Shown: positions 1 to 7,327 of the stretch, piece after piece
Layout: every line of letters starts with the position of its first letter
Numbering within the stretch: position 1 is the stretch's first letter
NCBI GenBank assembly: GCA_002083565.1
Contig: MSXM01000026.1
Coordinates: forward strand, 11,536 to 21,520
Direction of reading: 5' to 3'
From: Nitrospira sp. ST-bin4
GTDB lineage: Bacteria; Nitrospirota; Nitrospiria; Nitrospirales; Nitrospiraceae
Length of the DNA: 9,985 bases
Notes under the pieces: model-generated
Databases searched by the model: none
What the model was told of the DNA's origin: nothing
The model's input: the letters and a program-made list of their open reading frames with translations, nothing else
Program-made: the position numbers and the translations under genes

Positions 1-939
1 AAGCTGGCCTATCACGGCGACACCATCGGCGCCGTCAGTGTCGGCAACATCGAAATCTTCCATTCTCGCTTCAAACCGCTGCTCTTTCCAACCGTCGAGG
101 CAGAACCACCCTATTGCTACCGCTGCCCCCTCAAGCTCGCCTATCCATCCTGTCAGATGGCCTGCATTGATCCGATCGAACAGATTCTCAAAACCAGGCA
201 CCGCGACCTGGCCGGCTTTATCATCGAGCCCTTACTTCAAGCAGCAGCCGGCATGGTGACCCAGCCGCCGGGCTATCTGAAACGGATCCGTGAACTCTGC
301 TCGCACTATAAGGTGTTGCTGATCGCCGATGAAGTGGCGACCGGATTCGGGCGAACCGGTAAGATGTTCGCCTGCGAGCATGAAGGAGTGACACCGGATC
401 TGTTGGCGATCAGCAAGGGCATGACCGGCGGCTATATGCCGTTGGCGGCAACGGTGACGACTGATGAAATCTATCAGGCCTTTCTCGGGAACTACGAAGA
501 ATTCAAATCCTTCTTCCACGGTCACAGCTACACCGGCAATCCACTCGGCTGCGCCCTGGCCCTGGCCAATCTCCAAGTCTTTCGGACAGAAAAGACCTTG
601 AGTCAACTGCGCCCGAAGATTGCCGCACTCACACGCCTCCTGGCATCGCTGTCGAAATTGGAGCACATCGGCGAGATTCGCCAGCAGGGATTCATGGCCG
701 GGATCGAATTGGTGCAGAATCGATCGACAAAAGCGCCGTTTCCGCTCGCAGCCAGAATCGGCCACAAGGTCGCCATGGAGGCCCGCCGCCGTGGCCTCCT
801 CCTCCGCCCCATCGGCAACGTCATCATCCTCGTCCCACCCCTCAGCACCTCGCTTCCGGAACTCAGACGGATGGTTGAAATTCTGGGGGAGGCCATCGAA
901 GCAGTTGCCCCTCTCATGACGACCAATCGCCGCTCATGA
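1..939 (+). CDS. bioA: Adenosylmethionine-8-amino-7-oxononanoate aminotransferase, 5'-truncated
   Basis: BioA is a cytoplasmic PLP enzyme of biotin synthesis. It converts 7-keto-8-aminopelargonate (KAPA) to 7,8-diaminopelargonate (DAPA), normally with S-adenosylmethionine as amino donor. The frame is open from base 1 and the window holds the last 312 residues. About 140 N-terminal residues are missing compared with the usual length of about 450. Family marks in order (window residue numbers) are AYHGDTIGA (3-11), a Cys-rich PYCYRCP stretch (about 39-45), IEPLLQAAAGM, the cofactor-binding Asp in LIADEV (Asp110), the PLP lysine in AISKGMTGGY (Lys139, bases 415-417) and FFHGHSYTGNPLGCA. The HGHSYTGN signature separates it from ornithine-type class III aminotransferases. 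Some relatives (BioK) use lysine as donor instead of SAM, and the sequence does not settle which applies here. The next gene starts 8 bases downstream. No other biotin gene is visible, but the upstream side is cut off. Confidence 0.93.
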   Translation, partial: KLAYHGDTIGAVSVGNIEIFHSRFKPLLFPTVEAEPPYCYRCPLKLAYPSCQMACIDPIEQILKTRHRDLAGFIIEPLLQAAAGMVTQPPGYLKRIRELCSHYKVLLIADEVATGFGRTGKMFACEHEGVTPDLLAISKGMTGGYMPLAATVTTDEIYQAFLGNYEEFKSFFHGHSYTGNPLGCALALANLQVFRTEKTLSQLRPKIAALTRLLASLSKLEHIGEIRQQGFMAGIELVQNRSTKAPFPLAARIGHKVAMEARRRGLLLRPIGNVIILVPPLSTSLPELRRMVEILGEAIEAVAPLMTTNRRS

Positions 940-947
940 TCGGATGA

Positions 948-1583
948 ATGATGAAGGTCTACGAGCACAGCGATCCCGGCGCCTTGAAGCCCCGGTCGCA
1001 TCCATGGATTGACGCAGAATCCGATCCGACCTGTAGATATTACGATTTCAAAACCAGGCCGGAACTGATCCGGTCATCCTTGGAAGATCTGCGGCAGTGG
1101 ACGTCCTACCCTGCGATCGAAACCTTCTATCGGCTCCTTGAGTGGCTCAATGGCTCTGAATCGATCTTTGAGTCCAATGATTCCGCCTTCAGCGGCGCTG
1201 CTGCTACTGCCGGCACTCCGTCCTCCAAGCCCCTGCAATGTTCCGGCCGCCTGATGATCCTGTACCGAAACCTCGCGTTGAATACCTTGCCGGAGCAACT
1301 GCACCGGCTGACCAATGCGACCGCTCAGGCATTGAGCGAGGCCGATCCACTATTTGAATGGGGAGCCGTCGGCGCCACGATCCTGTCAGCCCGATTTACC
1401 ACCCTGCCAGGTCCGCCGGAACGTCAGCGTGGGCATCAGCTCATGTTGTCCTTTTGGGCGTGGGGTGAGACCGAGGCTGAGACGATGCGCCACCTTGATC
1501 GTATCTTTCACAATCTGACCGGTGCGCTCCAAAGAGTGACCGAGGAGATCCGCCGCTCAATACCGGCCGCCAGCCCGGAATAA
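948..1583 (+). CDS. Hypothetical protein (211 aa), probably co-transcribed with bioA
   Basis: I do not recognise this protein. It starts with two consecutive Met codons at 948 and 951, 8 bases after the bioA stop, with no strong ribosome binding site. The position suggests co-transcription or translational coupling with bioA. It has no signal peptide or membrane segment and looks soluble and cytoplasmic. The first 75 residues are rich in aromatics (WIDAESDPTCRYYDF, YPAIETFYRLLEWLNG). Residues about 78-97 are a low-complexity Ser/Ala/Thr/Pro linker. The C-terminal half (about 98-205) looks like a mixed alpha/beta domain with a long helix near the end (TMRHLDRIFHNLTGALQRV). GC-rich third positions support real coding, and no competing minus-strand frame here is as long. 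A biotin-related role would rest on position alone. Confidence 0.75.
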   Translation: MMKVYEHSDPGALKPRSHPWIDAESDPTCRYYDFKTRPELIRSSLEDLRQWTSYPAIETFYRLLEWLNGSESIFESNDSAFSGAAATAGTPSSKPLQCSGRLMILYRNLALNTLPEQLHRLTNATAQALSEADPLFEWGAVGATILSARFTTLPGPPERQRGHQLMLSFWAWGETEAETMRHLDRIFHNLTGALQRVTEEIRRSIPAASPE

Positions 1584-1584
1584 T

Positions 1585-1609
1585 GTACCGCAAGATCAGC
1601 TTGCGGCAC
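1585..1609. terminator. Hairpin between convergent genes, possible bidirectional terminator
   Basis: A perfect 7-bp inverted repeat, CCGCAAG (1588-1594) and CTTGCGG (1600-1606), encloses the 5-base loop ATCAG. Two more pairs (1585/1609 and 1586/1608) extend it past one mismatch. It lies 4 bases after the plus-strand stop at 1583 and 8 bases after the minus-strand stop at 1615, so it fits the shared end of two convergent transcripts. Neither side has a real U-tract: the minus-strand side has ACATTATT and the plus-strand side none. Intrinsic termination may therefore be weak, and the hairpin may instead protect 3' ends. Confidence 0.5.
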
Positions 1610-1614
1610 GCCAA

Positions 1615-2466
1615 TCAGCACAGCCGCACTTCTTCGCCCACACCGATTTGCAAATGCCGGGCTGCGCTCTGCTGATCCACAAAAATTTCCAGCTTGCCGG
1701 AGCTGTTGATCAGCGCGGAGGGACCGTCGAGTTGGCCCTGGCTGTAACTGGTCACCAGCCCTTGGATGACACAGGTCCCGACGTGCACCTCCGGATGCGG
1801 CCGCCCGGCAGTCTCCGACCATTCCCGCACATTCGCGGCAGTGATGTTCGTGATCAAATTGCCGAATCGATCGACATACTCAATTTGTCCGATCAGCATC
1901 CCGTCTTGTGTGATCGGAAACGCGAGGGGAAGCAGAACAGGGTCATCGATGACACGTCCGAACGATGACGTCGGCTCTCCCATCGCAAGCCAGGCAGCCG
2001 CCGGGGAAAAGAGATCCCGCCCATCGAAGGTCGCCCCTTCGGATGGGAGACGATACAGGACGTTCTCGATCTGCCTGACCTCGGCGTGACGCTCGTTCCA
2101 CAGGACTCGCGTGAGCAATCCGTTATCAGGGGCCAGAAAATAATGCCGCGACGTGGTAACCAGAAGCGACCGCCTGGCGCTGCCCACACCGGGATCCACA
2201 ACGACAACGTGGATCGTTCCGTCCTCAAAATATTGGTGGCATGAAGCGATCACGTAGGCCGCCTCTTCGATTCCATGGGGCACAATCTGGTGAGACAGAT
2301 CGACGATGCGGACTTCGGAGTGAATCGAGAGGATGACCCCCTTCATGCTCGCCACAAAACTATCGCGAGAGCCGAAGTCGGTCAACAGTGTGATCAGGGG
2401 GCGCGCCGGCGCCACACCGGCAGGCCATTTGAAGAGTTTTCTATCAGAATGAAAACGAGACGCCAT
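1615..2466 (-). CDS. SAM hydroxide adenosyltransferase family protein (DUF62)
   Basis: This 283-residue protein belongs to the family that includes fluorinase, chlorinase and SAM hydroxide adenosyltransferase. The last splits S-adenosylmethionine with water (hydroxide) into adenosine and methionine. Marks are LITLLTDFGSRD (Asp30), the long N-terminal domain with VVVDPGVGSARR (Asp91, Arg98), FLAPDNGLL, TFDGRDLFSPAAAWLA (147-161), and the smaller C-terminal domain with EYVDRFGNLITN (196-207). The DPGVG form and the Arg point to the hydroxide-using branch, not the halogenases. In the D-R-H triad described for this branch, the His usually sits in FHGRD; here that position is Asp148. The first 22 residues are a basic tail outside the domain and the ribosome binding site is poor, so the true start could be slightly downstream (a GTG at residue 18). 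It is the last gene of the minus-strand run, 44 bases after greA. Confidence 0.9.
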   Translation of the reverse strand: MASRFHSDRKLFKWPAGVAPARPLITLLTDFGSRDSFVASMKGVILSIHSEVRIVDLSHQIVPHGIEEAAYVIASCHQYFEDGTIHVVVVDPGVGSARRSLLVTTSRHYFLAPDNGLLTRVLWNERHAEVRQIENVLYRLPSEGATFDGRDLFSPAAAWLAMGEPTSSFGRVIDDPVLLPLAFPITQDGMLIGQIEYVDRFGNLITNITAANVREWSETAGRPHPEVHVGTCVIQGLVTSYSQGQLDGPSALINSSGKLEIFVDQQSAARHLQIGVGEEVRLC

Positions 2467-2473
2467 GAGCGGT

Positions 2474-2501
2474 CACTTCGTCGCTCGTCGTTCGTGAAGT
2501 G
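2474..2501. repeat. Short inverted repeat in the greA to adenosyltransferase gap
   Basis: The arms CACTTC (2474-2479) and GAAGTG (2496-2501) flank a 16-base CGT-rich spacer within the 44-base gap. In the minus-strand transcript the second arm lies just before the start codon at 2466, in the region where a ribosome binding site would be. A weak stem could modulate translation or processing there, but 6 pairs with a 16-base loop may be chance. Confidence 0.25.
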
Positions 2502-2510
2502 TATCTGAAA

Positions 2511-2987
2511 CTAGAGCTCCTCAAATTTGATCTCGACGACCTCGTATTCGACGACCTTGACCGGGGTTTTGACTTCGACGAAGTCGCCCACCCGCTTTCC
2601 GATCAATGCGCGCCCGACCGGTGACTGGACGGAAATCTTGTTGAATTTCATATCGGCTTCGTCCTGGCCGACCAGTGTATAGTGCTTCTTCGCCTGCGAC
2701 TCTTGTTCGATCACCGAGACCGTCGCGCCGAAGACAACCGTCTCCGTGGTTCGCCCCGTGATTTCGATGATACGGGCATCGGCCAACTTGGCTTGCAATT
2801 CGACAATGCGCGACTCGATGAAACCCTGACGTTCCTTGGCCGCATCGTACTCGGCGTTTTCGCTCAGATCGCCATGGGCGCGCGCTTCGGCAATGGCTTC
2901 GATATTCTTCGCCCGCTCAACTTTGCGCAAGCGATCAAGCTCTGCCTGAAGCGCCTCGTACCCTTTTCGTGTTATCGGTGTCGGCAT
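2511..2987 (-). CDS. greA: Transcription elongation factor GreA
   Basis: GreA (158 residues, the normal length) enters the secondary channel of backtracked RNA polymerase and stimulates cleavage of the extruded RNA 3' end so that elongation can resume. The N-terminal coiled coil spans about residues 8-75. Its tip carries HGDLSENAEYDAAKERQG with the acidic pair Asp40 and Glu43, matching Asp41 and Glu44 of the E. coli protein, which coordinate Mg2+ at the polymerase active site. The C-terminal FKBP-like domain (about 80-158) has the usual VGQDEAD and SPVGRALIGKRVGD segments. The start is 4 bases after the carB stop, and a GGAG lies inside the end of carB, so it is probably coupled to carB. GreA is favoured over GreB by the family motifs and by lack of the more basic GreB character. 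Confidence 0.97.
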   Translation of the reverse strand: MPTPITRKGYEALQAELDRLRKVERAKNIEAIAEARAHGDLSENAEYDAAKERQGFIESRIVELQAKLADARIIEITGRTTETVVFGATVSVIEQESQAKKHYTLVGQDEADMKFNKISVQSPVGRALIGKRVGDFVEVKTPVKVVEYEVVEIKFEEL

Positions 2988-2991
2988 AGGA

Positions 2992-5900
2992 TCATGACTC
3001 CGGCAGACCAGGGGTCCGATGATACTCCTGCAAAGAACGGATGGATAGTTTCTTTTTTACCATCGCTTCGATGCCGAGCACGGCGGCCATCGCCCCCCGC
3101 ATCGTGGTGTAATACGGCAACCCCTTGTGTAAGGCCTCTCGACGAATCGATATGGAGTCGGAATGGGCCGAGGCGGTCCTTACCGTGTTCACGACCAGCG
3201 CCACCTCTCCGTTCTTGATATGGTCGACGATGTGAGGCCGCCCTTCCCTGACCTTGTGGACCGTGGCCACTTCAACGTCCTGCTCTCTTAGATAACCGGC
3301 GGTTCCAGCAGTCGCCTGAATCTGAAACCCAATGGCTCGCAGCCGTCTCGCCAGATCCAACGCCACAGACCGATCCTCTGCCTTTACACTAATAAAAGCG
3401 GTCCCCGATATGGGAAGACCGGCGCCGGCGCCGGCCTGTGATTTGGCAAAGGCCCAGCCGAAATCGCCGTCGATACCCATCACCTCTCCTGTCGACTTCA
3501 TCTCCGGCCCCAACAATACATCCACTCCGGGAAACTTATTGAATGGGAACACCGCCTCCTTGACCGACAGATGCGTCGGCTGGGGCGCGTTCGTGAATCC
3601 AAGATCCTCGAGTGTCCGCCCGATCATCACCTTCATCGCCAGCTTGGCCAATGGTACGCCAATCGCTTTGCTGACGAACGGCACGGTTCGCGATCCCCGT
3701 GGATTCACTTCGAGCACGTAGACGGTCTTGTCTTTCACGGCAAATTGCGCATTCATCAATCCCACAACGCCGAGCTTCAGCGCCAACAGCTTCATTTGGC
3801 GCTCGATCTCTTGCACGATGGTCTTCTCCAGCGTGTAGGGCGGCAGCGAACAGGCGGAATCGCCCGAATGGACCCCGGCTTCTTCGATGTGCTCCATGAT
3901 CCCCGCCACGACGACCGTCTGTCCATCCGAGATAGCGTCGGCATCAACTTCAATGGCATCGGCGAGGTATTTGTCGATCAGCACAGGGTGTTTCGGCGAT
4001 GCCTTAACGGCGGTACGGACGTACTCCAACAATTCAGCCTCGGCATAGACAATTTGCATCGAGCGGCCGCCCAACACATAGGAGGGTCGGACCATAACCG
4101 GATACCCGATCGTGCCTGCGATGCGGACCGCTTCATCCACAGAACGCGCCATTCCGCTTTCCGCCTGCCGGAGGCCGAGCGTATTCAGGAAATCCCGGAA
4201 CCGCTCACGATCTTCCGCCAAATCGATCGCATCGGGACTGGTGCCGAGAATCTTCACGCCAGCTTTGGACAACGGAAGCGCCAGCTTCAATGGAGTCTGC
4301 CCGCCGAACTGCAGCACGACCCCGATCGGCTGTTCCGTCTTGATGATATTGAGCACATCCTCCTCCGTGAGCGGCTCGAAATACAGCCGATCCGAGGTGT
4401 CATAATCCGTGCTCACTGTTTCCGGATTGCAGTTCACCATAATTGTTTCAATCGATTCTTCCCGAAGCGCCATGGCGGCATGCACACAACAGTAGTCGAA
4501 CTCGATCCCCTGTCCGATGCGGTTAGGGCCTCCGCCAAGTATGACGACCTTTTTCCGATCCGACGGCCTGGCCTCGCATTCACTTCCATATGTGGAATAG
4601 AGATACGGGGTATGGGCCTCAAACTCGGCTGCACAGGTATCAACCCGCTTATACGTGACGGATCGGCCTGGAACGAGGCCTGTTCCGATTTTTCCGAGTC
4701 CCATGCGCGCCTTGCGGACCTTTGCCGGATCAACACCCAGCAATTGGCCGATCCGATCATCTGAAAACCCCTGTTGTTTGGCTTCCCACAGCCATTCACC
4801 CGCCGTCGCCAAAGCAGTTGCACCCGCTTTACTCACAAGACCCTGTTCAAAACCGATCAATTCCCGGATCTGCTCGATGAACCAGGGATCGATCTTCGTC
4901 ATCGCAAAAAGATCGTCATTCGTGAGGCCCAAGCGGATTCCATCGGCAAGATACCAGAGCCGCTCGGGCAACGGCGTACGAAGCATTCGATGGACCTTCT
5001 CTAATGCCTCACCTCGATCGAACCCCGAGGGTATCCCTCGATCGAGCCCCACCCGCGATGCTAATCCATTCAGATCCAACTCCAGGGAACGGATGGCTTT
5101 CTGCAACGCTTCCTTGAACGTTCGTCCTATCGCCATCGCTTCGCCCACCGATTTCATTTGCGTCGTCAACGTGGGATCGGCGCCTTTGAATTTCTGAAAG
5201 GCGAATCGAGGAATCTTCACCACCACATAGTCGACTGTCGGTTCAAAGGATGCCTTGGTCACGCTGGTAATGTCGTTCGTAATTTCGTCCAACGTATAGC
5301 CCACCGCCAGCTTGGCTGCGATTTTTGCGATCGGGAATCCCGTGGCTTTCGACGCCAGCGCTGAACTCCTGGAGACCCGTGGATTCATTTCGATGACGAC
5401 CATGTCCCCGTTCTTCGGATCGATGCCGAACTGGATATTTGAACCGCCGGTATCGACTCCTATCTCTCTGATGATCCGGAGCGCCGCGTCCCGCATCCGC
5501 TGATACTCTTTGTCGGTCAATGTCATGGCCGGGGCGACGGTGATGCTGTCGCCGGTATGGACGCCCATCGGATCAAGATTCTCGATGGGACAGACGATGA
5601 CGACGTTGTCTTTGATGTCCCGCATGACTTCCAATTCATACTCTTTCCACCCGATGACCGACTCCTCGATCAGCACCTGGCTGACCGGACTCATCGCCAG
5701 CGCCCAATCGATCAGTTTTTCAAACTCTTCCCGATTGTAGGCAATGTTTCCCCCGGTTCCCCCCATCGTAAAGGACGGGCGGATGATGGCTGGAAATCCG
5801 ACCATGTCCAGAATTGCGACTGCCTCCTGACGCGTATGTGCGGTACCGCTTTTGGGAACGCGCAAACCGATCCGCTGCATCGCCAGTTTGAAGGCTTCCC

Positions 5901-6285
5901 GGTCCTCCGCCTTATGGATAGCTTCGGCCGAGGCGCCGATGAGCCGGACACCGTATTTCTCGAGCACGCCGCGTTTGACCAATCCCATGGTCGCGTTGAG
6001 CGCCGTTTGCCCCCCCATCGTCGGCAGCAACGCATCGGGCCTCTCACGCTCGATCACTTTCTCGACGACATCCAGCGTAATCGGCTCCACATAGGTGCGG
6101 TCCGCCATCTCCGGATCGGTCATGATCGTGGCAGGATTGCTATTGATGAGGATGACCCTATAGCCTTCCTCTTTGAGGGCTTTACATGCCTGTGTGCCCG
6201 AATAGTCGAATTCACAGGCCTGGCCGATGACGATCGGACCGGAGCCGATCATAAGAATGGAGCGTATGTCTGTACGTTTTGGCAT
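2992..6285 (-). CDS. carB: Carbamoyl phosphate synthase large subunit
   Basis: CarB uses two ATP, bicarbonate and ammonia channelled from CarA to make carbamoyl phosphate for pyrimidine and arginine synthesis. It is complete at 1097 residues (E. coli 1073). The two homologous halves are plain. The first starts at residue 10 with ILMIGSGPIVIGQACEFDYSG and the second at about 578 with KKVVILGGGPNRIGQGIEFDY. Each has an ATP-grasp domain (about 128-335 and 690-885) with its Mg-binding end, VIEMNPRVSRSSALASKATG (298-317) and VLEVNPRGSRTVPFVSKA (857-874). The oligomerisation region lies at about 405-555. The C-terminal MGS-like allosteric domain (about 962-1075) keeps ATAGTAGYL, HKVREGRPHIVDHIKNGE and VNT. 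These match the UMP pocket of the E. coli enzyme (Thr974, Thr977, Lys993, Asn1015), so feedback by UMP is plausible. It is separated from carA by two peptidase genes; its ribosome binding site overlaps the stop of the gene before. Confidence 0.98.
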   Translation of the reverse strand: MPKRTDIRSILMIGSGPIVIGQACEFDYSGTQACKALKEEGYRVILINSNPATIMTDPEMADRTYVEPITLDVVEKVIERERPDALLPTMGGQTALNATMGLVKRGVLEKYGVRLIGASAEAIHKAEDREAFKLAMQRIGLRVPKSGTAHTRQEAVAILDMVGFPAIIRPSFTMGGTGGNIAYNREEFEKLIDWALAMSPVSQVLIEESVIGWKEYELEVMRDIKDNVVIVCPIENLDPMGVHTGDSITVAPAMTLTDKEYQRMRDAALRIIREIGVDTGGSNIQFGIDPKNGDMVVIEMNPRVSRSSALASKATGFPIAKIAAKLAVGYTLDEITNDITSVTKASFEPTVDYVVVKIPRFAFQKFKGADPTLTTQMKSVGEAMAIGRTFKEALQKAIRSLELDLNGLASRVGLDRGIPSGFDRGEALEKVHRMLRTPLPERLWYLADGIRLGLTNDDLFAMTKIDPWFIEQIRELIGFEQGLVSKAGATALATAGEWLWEAKQQGFSDDRIGQLLGVDPAKVRKARMGLGKIGTGLVPGRSVTYKRVDTCAAEFEAHTPYLYSTYGSECEARPSDRKKVVILGGGPNRIGQGIEFDYCCVHAAMALREESIETIMVNCNPETVSTDYDTSDRLYFEPLTEEDVLNIIKTEQPIGVVLQFGGQTPLKLALPLSKAGVKILGTSPDAIDLAEDRERFRDFLNTLGLRQAESGMARSVDEAVRIAGTIGYPVMVRPSYVLGGRSMQIVYAEAELLEYVRTAVKASPKHPVLIDKYLADAIEVDADAISDGQTVVVAGIMEHIEEAGVHSGDSACSLPPYTLEKTIVQEIERQMKLLALKLGVVGLMNAQFAVKDKTVYVLEVNPRGSRTVPFVSKAIGVPLAKLAMKVMIGRTLEDLGFTNAPQPTHLSVKEAVFPFNKFPGVDVLLGPEMKSTGEVMGIDGDFGWAFAKSQAGAGAGLPISGTAFISVKAEDRSVALDLARRLRAIGFQIQATAGTAGYLREQDVEVATVHKVREGRPHIVDHIKNGEVALVVNTVRTASAHSDSISIRREALHKGLPYYTTMRGAMAAVLGIEAMVKKKLSIRSLQEYHRTPGLPES
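2998..3001 (-). promoter_or_regulatory. Ribosome binding site of greA within carB
   Basis: GGAG on the minus strand lies 10 bases before the greA ATG and within the last codons of carB. It supports the 2987 start and translation of greA from the carB message. Confidence 0.6.
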
Positions 6286-6288
6286 GTG

Positions 6289-6293
6289 TTCCT
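6289..6293 (-). promoter_or_regulatory. Ribosome binding site of carB overlapping the M48 gene stop codon
   Basis: The minus strand reads TAGGAACACATG: TAG is the stop of the M48 gene, AGGAA the ribosome binding site, and ATG the carB start. The spacing of 3-4 bases is short. The arrangement suggests that ribosomes ending on the protease gene help start carB translation. Confidence 0.55.
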
Positions 6294-7278
6294 ATGAGAA
6301 AAAAGCCGGCCGGCTTGACTGGGGCATGGGCCCGACTGGAGGACGGTATGGGTCCGGTATCGTCACCGGCGGTGCAACTTGCCCTCCTGATCCTCGATAG
6401 TATTTCATGGCGCCCGGCAACCAGGCTTCGATCTGATTGATACGGGACACATCGGACGGGTGAGTCGACAGGAACTCCGGGATCGTTTGTTTCGATCGGA
6501 AACAGGCCTTGTCGATCAGCTGTCTGGGACAGCCGCTCATGCGCTCCCAAAACGGCACGGCTTCGCGGGGATCATAACCGGCCTGGGCCATCAGCCGAAG
6601 TCCGATCAAATCCGCTTCTGATTCCTGGCTTCGCCCGAACGGCAGCGACACTCCGACTCCATAGGCGCTCATCGCAGCCATGGCCGCATCCGGACGTCCC
6701 GCAGCGGCTCCGGCCGCCAGGGCGCCGACCTGTGCAATGGTCTCCAGTATCCCCCGGCTATACCGTTCCGCTCCATGGCGTTGCAACGCATGGGCAACTT
6801 CATGCCCCATCACGGTTGCCAGCCCATCTTCATTCTTCGTGAATTTGAGAATGCCGGTGAATATCGCGACCTTGCCGCCCGGCAGAGCGAACGCGTTGAC
6901 CATCTTCTCATCATCGATGACGGCAAATTCCCATTGATACTCTGGTTTTGCAGCCGCGGCGGCAATTCGATTGCCGACCCGATGGACCATTTCATTGATT
7001 TCCAAATTCTGGCTCAGCCGGGCATTGCGCAAGACTTCATGGAATGCACTGACCCCCATGGCAATTTCTTTTTCTTCAGAGATGTAGATGAATTGGTCGC
7101 GGGAGGTGCCCGGCGCGCGAAGACAGCCGGCCAGCATGGACGCAAACCCGACAGCGGCGCCCATATTTAAGAAGCCATACAGCCCCATCACACCTCGAAT
7201 GCCGCACCCAAGCAGCGCACGGCGCCCGACCGGCTCAGAGACTACATGATCGACAGAACAGTCGTATGCCCCTGTCAT
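6292..7278 (-). CDS. M48 family metallopeptidase, probable exported lipoprotein
   Basis: This is a zinc protease of the M48 (Oma1/BepA/LoiP-like) group, usually a quality-control enzyme for envelope proteins. With the ATG at 7278 it has 328 residues. The zinc site is HEVAH (159-163) with the third ligand in the ESEAD motif (Glu219). STHPSDVSRI (271-280) is a further family signature, and the tail is rich in Pro. The N-terminus has paired arginines in VGRRALLG (Arg19-Arg20), a hydrophobic stretch, and a lipobox-like SMLAGC ending at Cys52. This resembles a Tat lipoprotein signal. I chose 7278 because AGGAA sits 6 bases before it. An in-frame ATG at 7320 lacks such a site but would also fit, starting 7 bases after the sppA stop; longer readings run into sppA. 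It has no TPR repeats, unlike full-length BepA. The carB start lies 6 bases downstream. Confidence 0.9.
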   Translation of the reverse strand: MTGAYDCSVDHVVSEPVGRRALLGCGIRGVMGLYGFLNMGAAVGFASMLAGCLRAPGTSRDQFIYISEEKEIAMGVSAFHEVLRNARLSQNLEINEMVHRVGNRIAAAAAKPEYQWEFAVIDDEKMVNAFALPGGKVAIFTGILKFTKNEDGLATVMGHEVAHALQRHGAERYSRGILETIAQVGALAAGAAAGRPDAAMAAMSAYGVGVSLPFGRSQESEADLIGLRLMAQAGYDPREAVPFWERMSGCPRQLIDKACFRSKQTIPEFLSTHPSDVSRINQIEAWLPGAMKYYRGSGGQVAPPVTIPDPYRPPVGPMPQSSRPAFFS

Positions 7279-7284
7279 GCGGAA

Positions 7285-7289
7285 TTCCT
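7285..7289 (-). promoter_or_regulatory. Ribosome binding site choosing the M48 gene start
   Basis: AGGAA on the minus strand is 6 bases upstream of the ATG at 7278. The alternative ATG at 7320 has no purine-rich site at a suitable distance, so this favours the shorter protein. Confidence 0.55.
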
Positions 7290-7327
7290 GACATTGCCCG
7301 GATACGTCCGATCGGCTCATACGTTCG

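Noticed and set aside
232..765. Minus-strand open frame opposite bioA
   Set aside because: It is antisense to well-conserved bioA residues and shows no recognisable motif or start context.
3420..3437. GGCGCC/GCCGGC tandem repeat in carB
   Set aside because: It encodes a short Ala-Gly run (about residues 951-956) in the linker before the MGS domain, where length and sequence vary in the family. It reads as ordinary in-frame repeat drift, not a regulatory element.
3571..4764. Long plus-strand open frame (397 codons) opposite carB
   Set aside because: It lies wholly antisense to a strongly conserved carB, gives a His/Arg/Asp-rich sequence with no family marks, and has no upstream gene context. 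Long antisense frames are expected opposite GC-rich coding DNA.
5557..6297. Second long plus-strand open frame (246 codons) opposite the carB start
   Set aside because: Also antisense to conserved carB sequence, with biased composition (His, Arg, Asp) typical of a mirrored frame.
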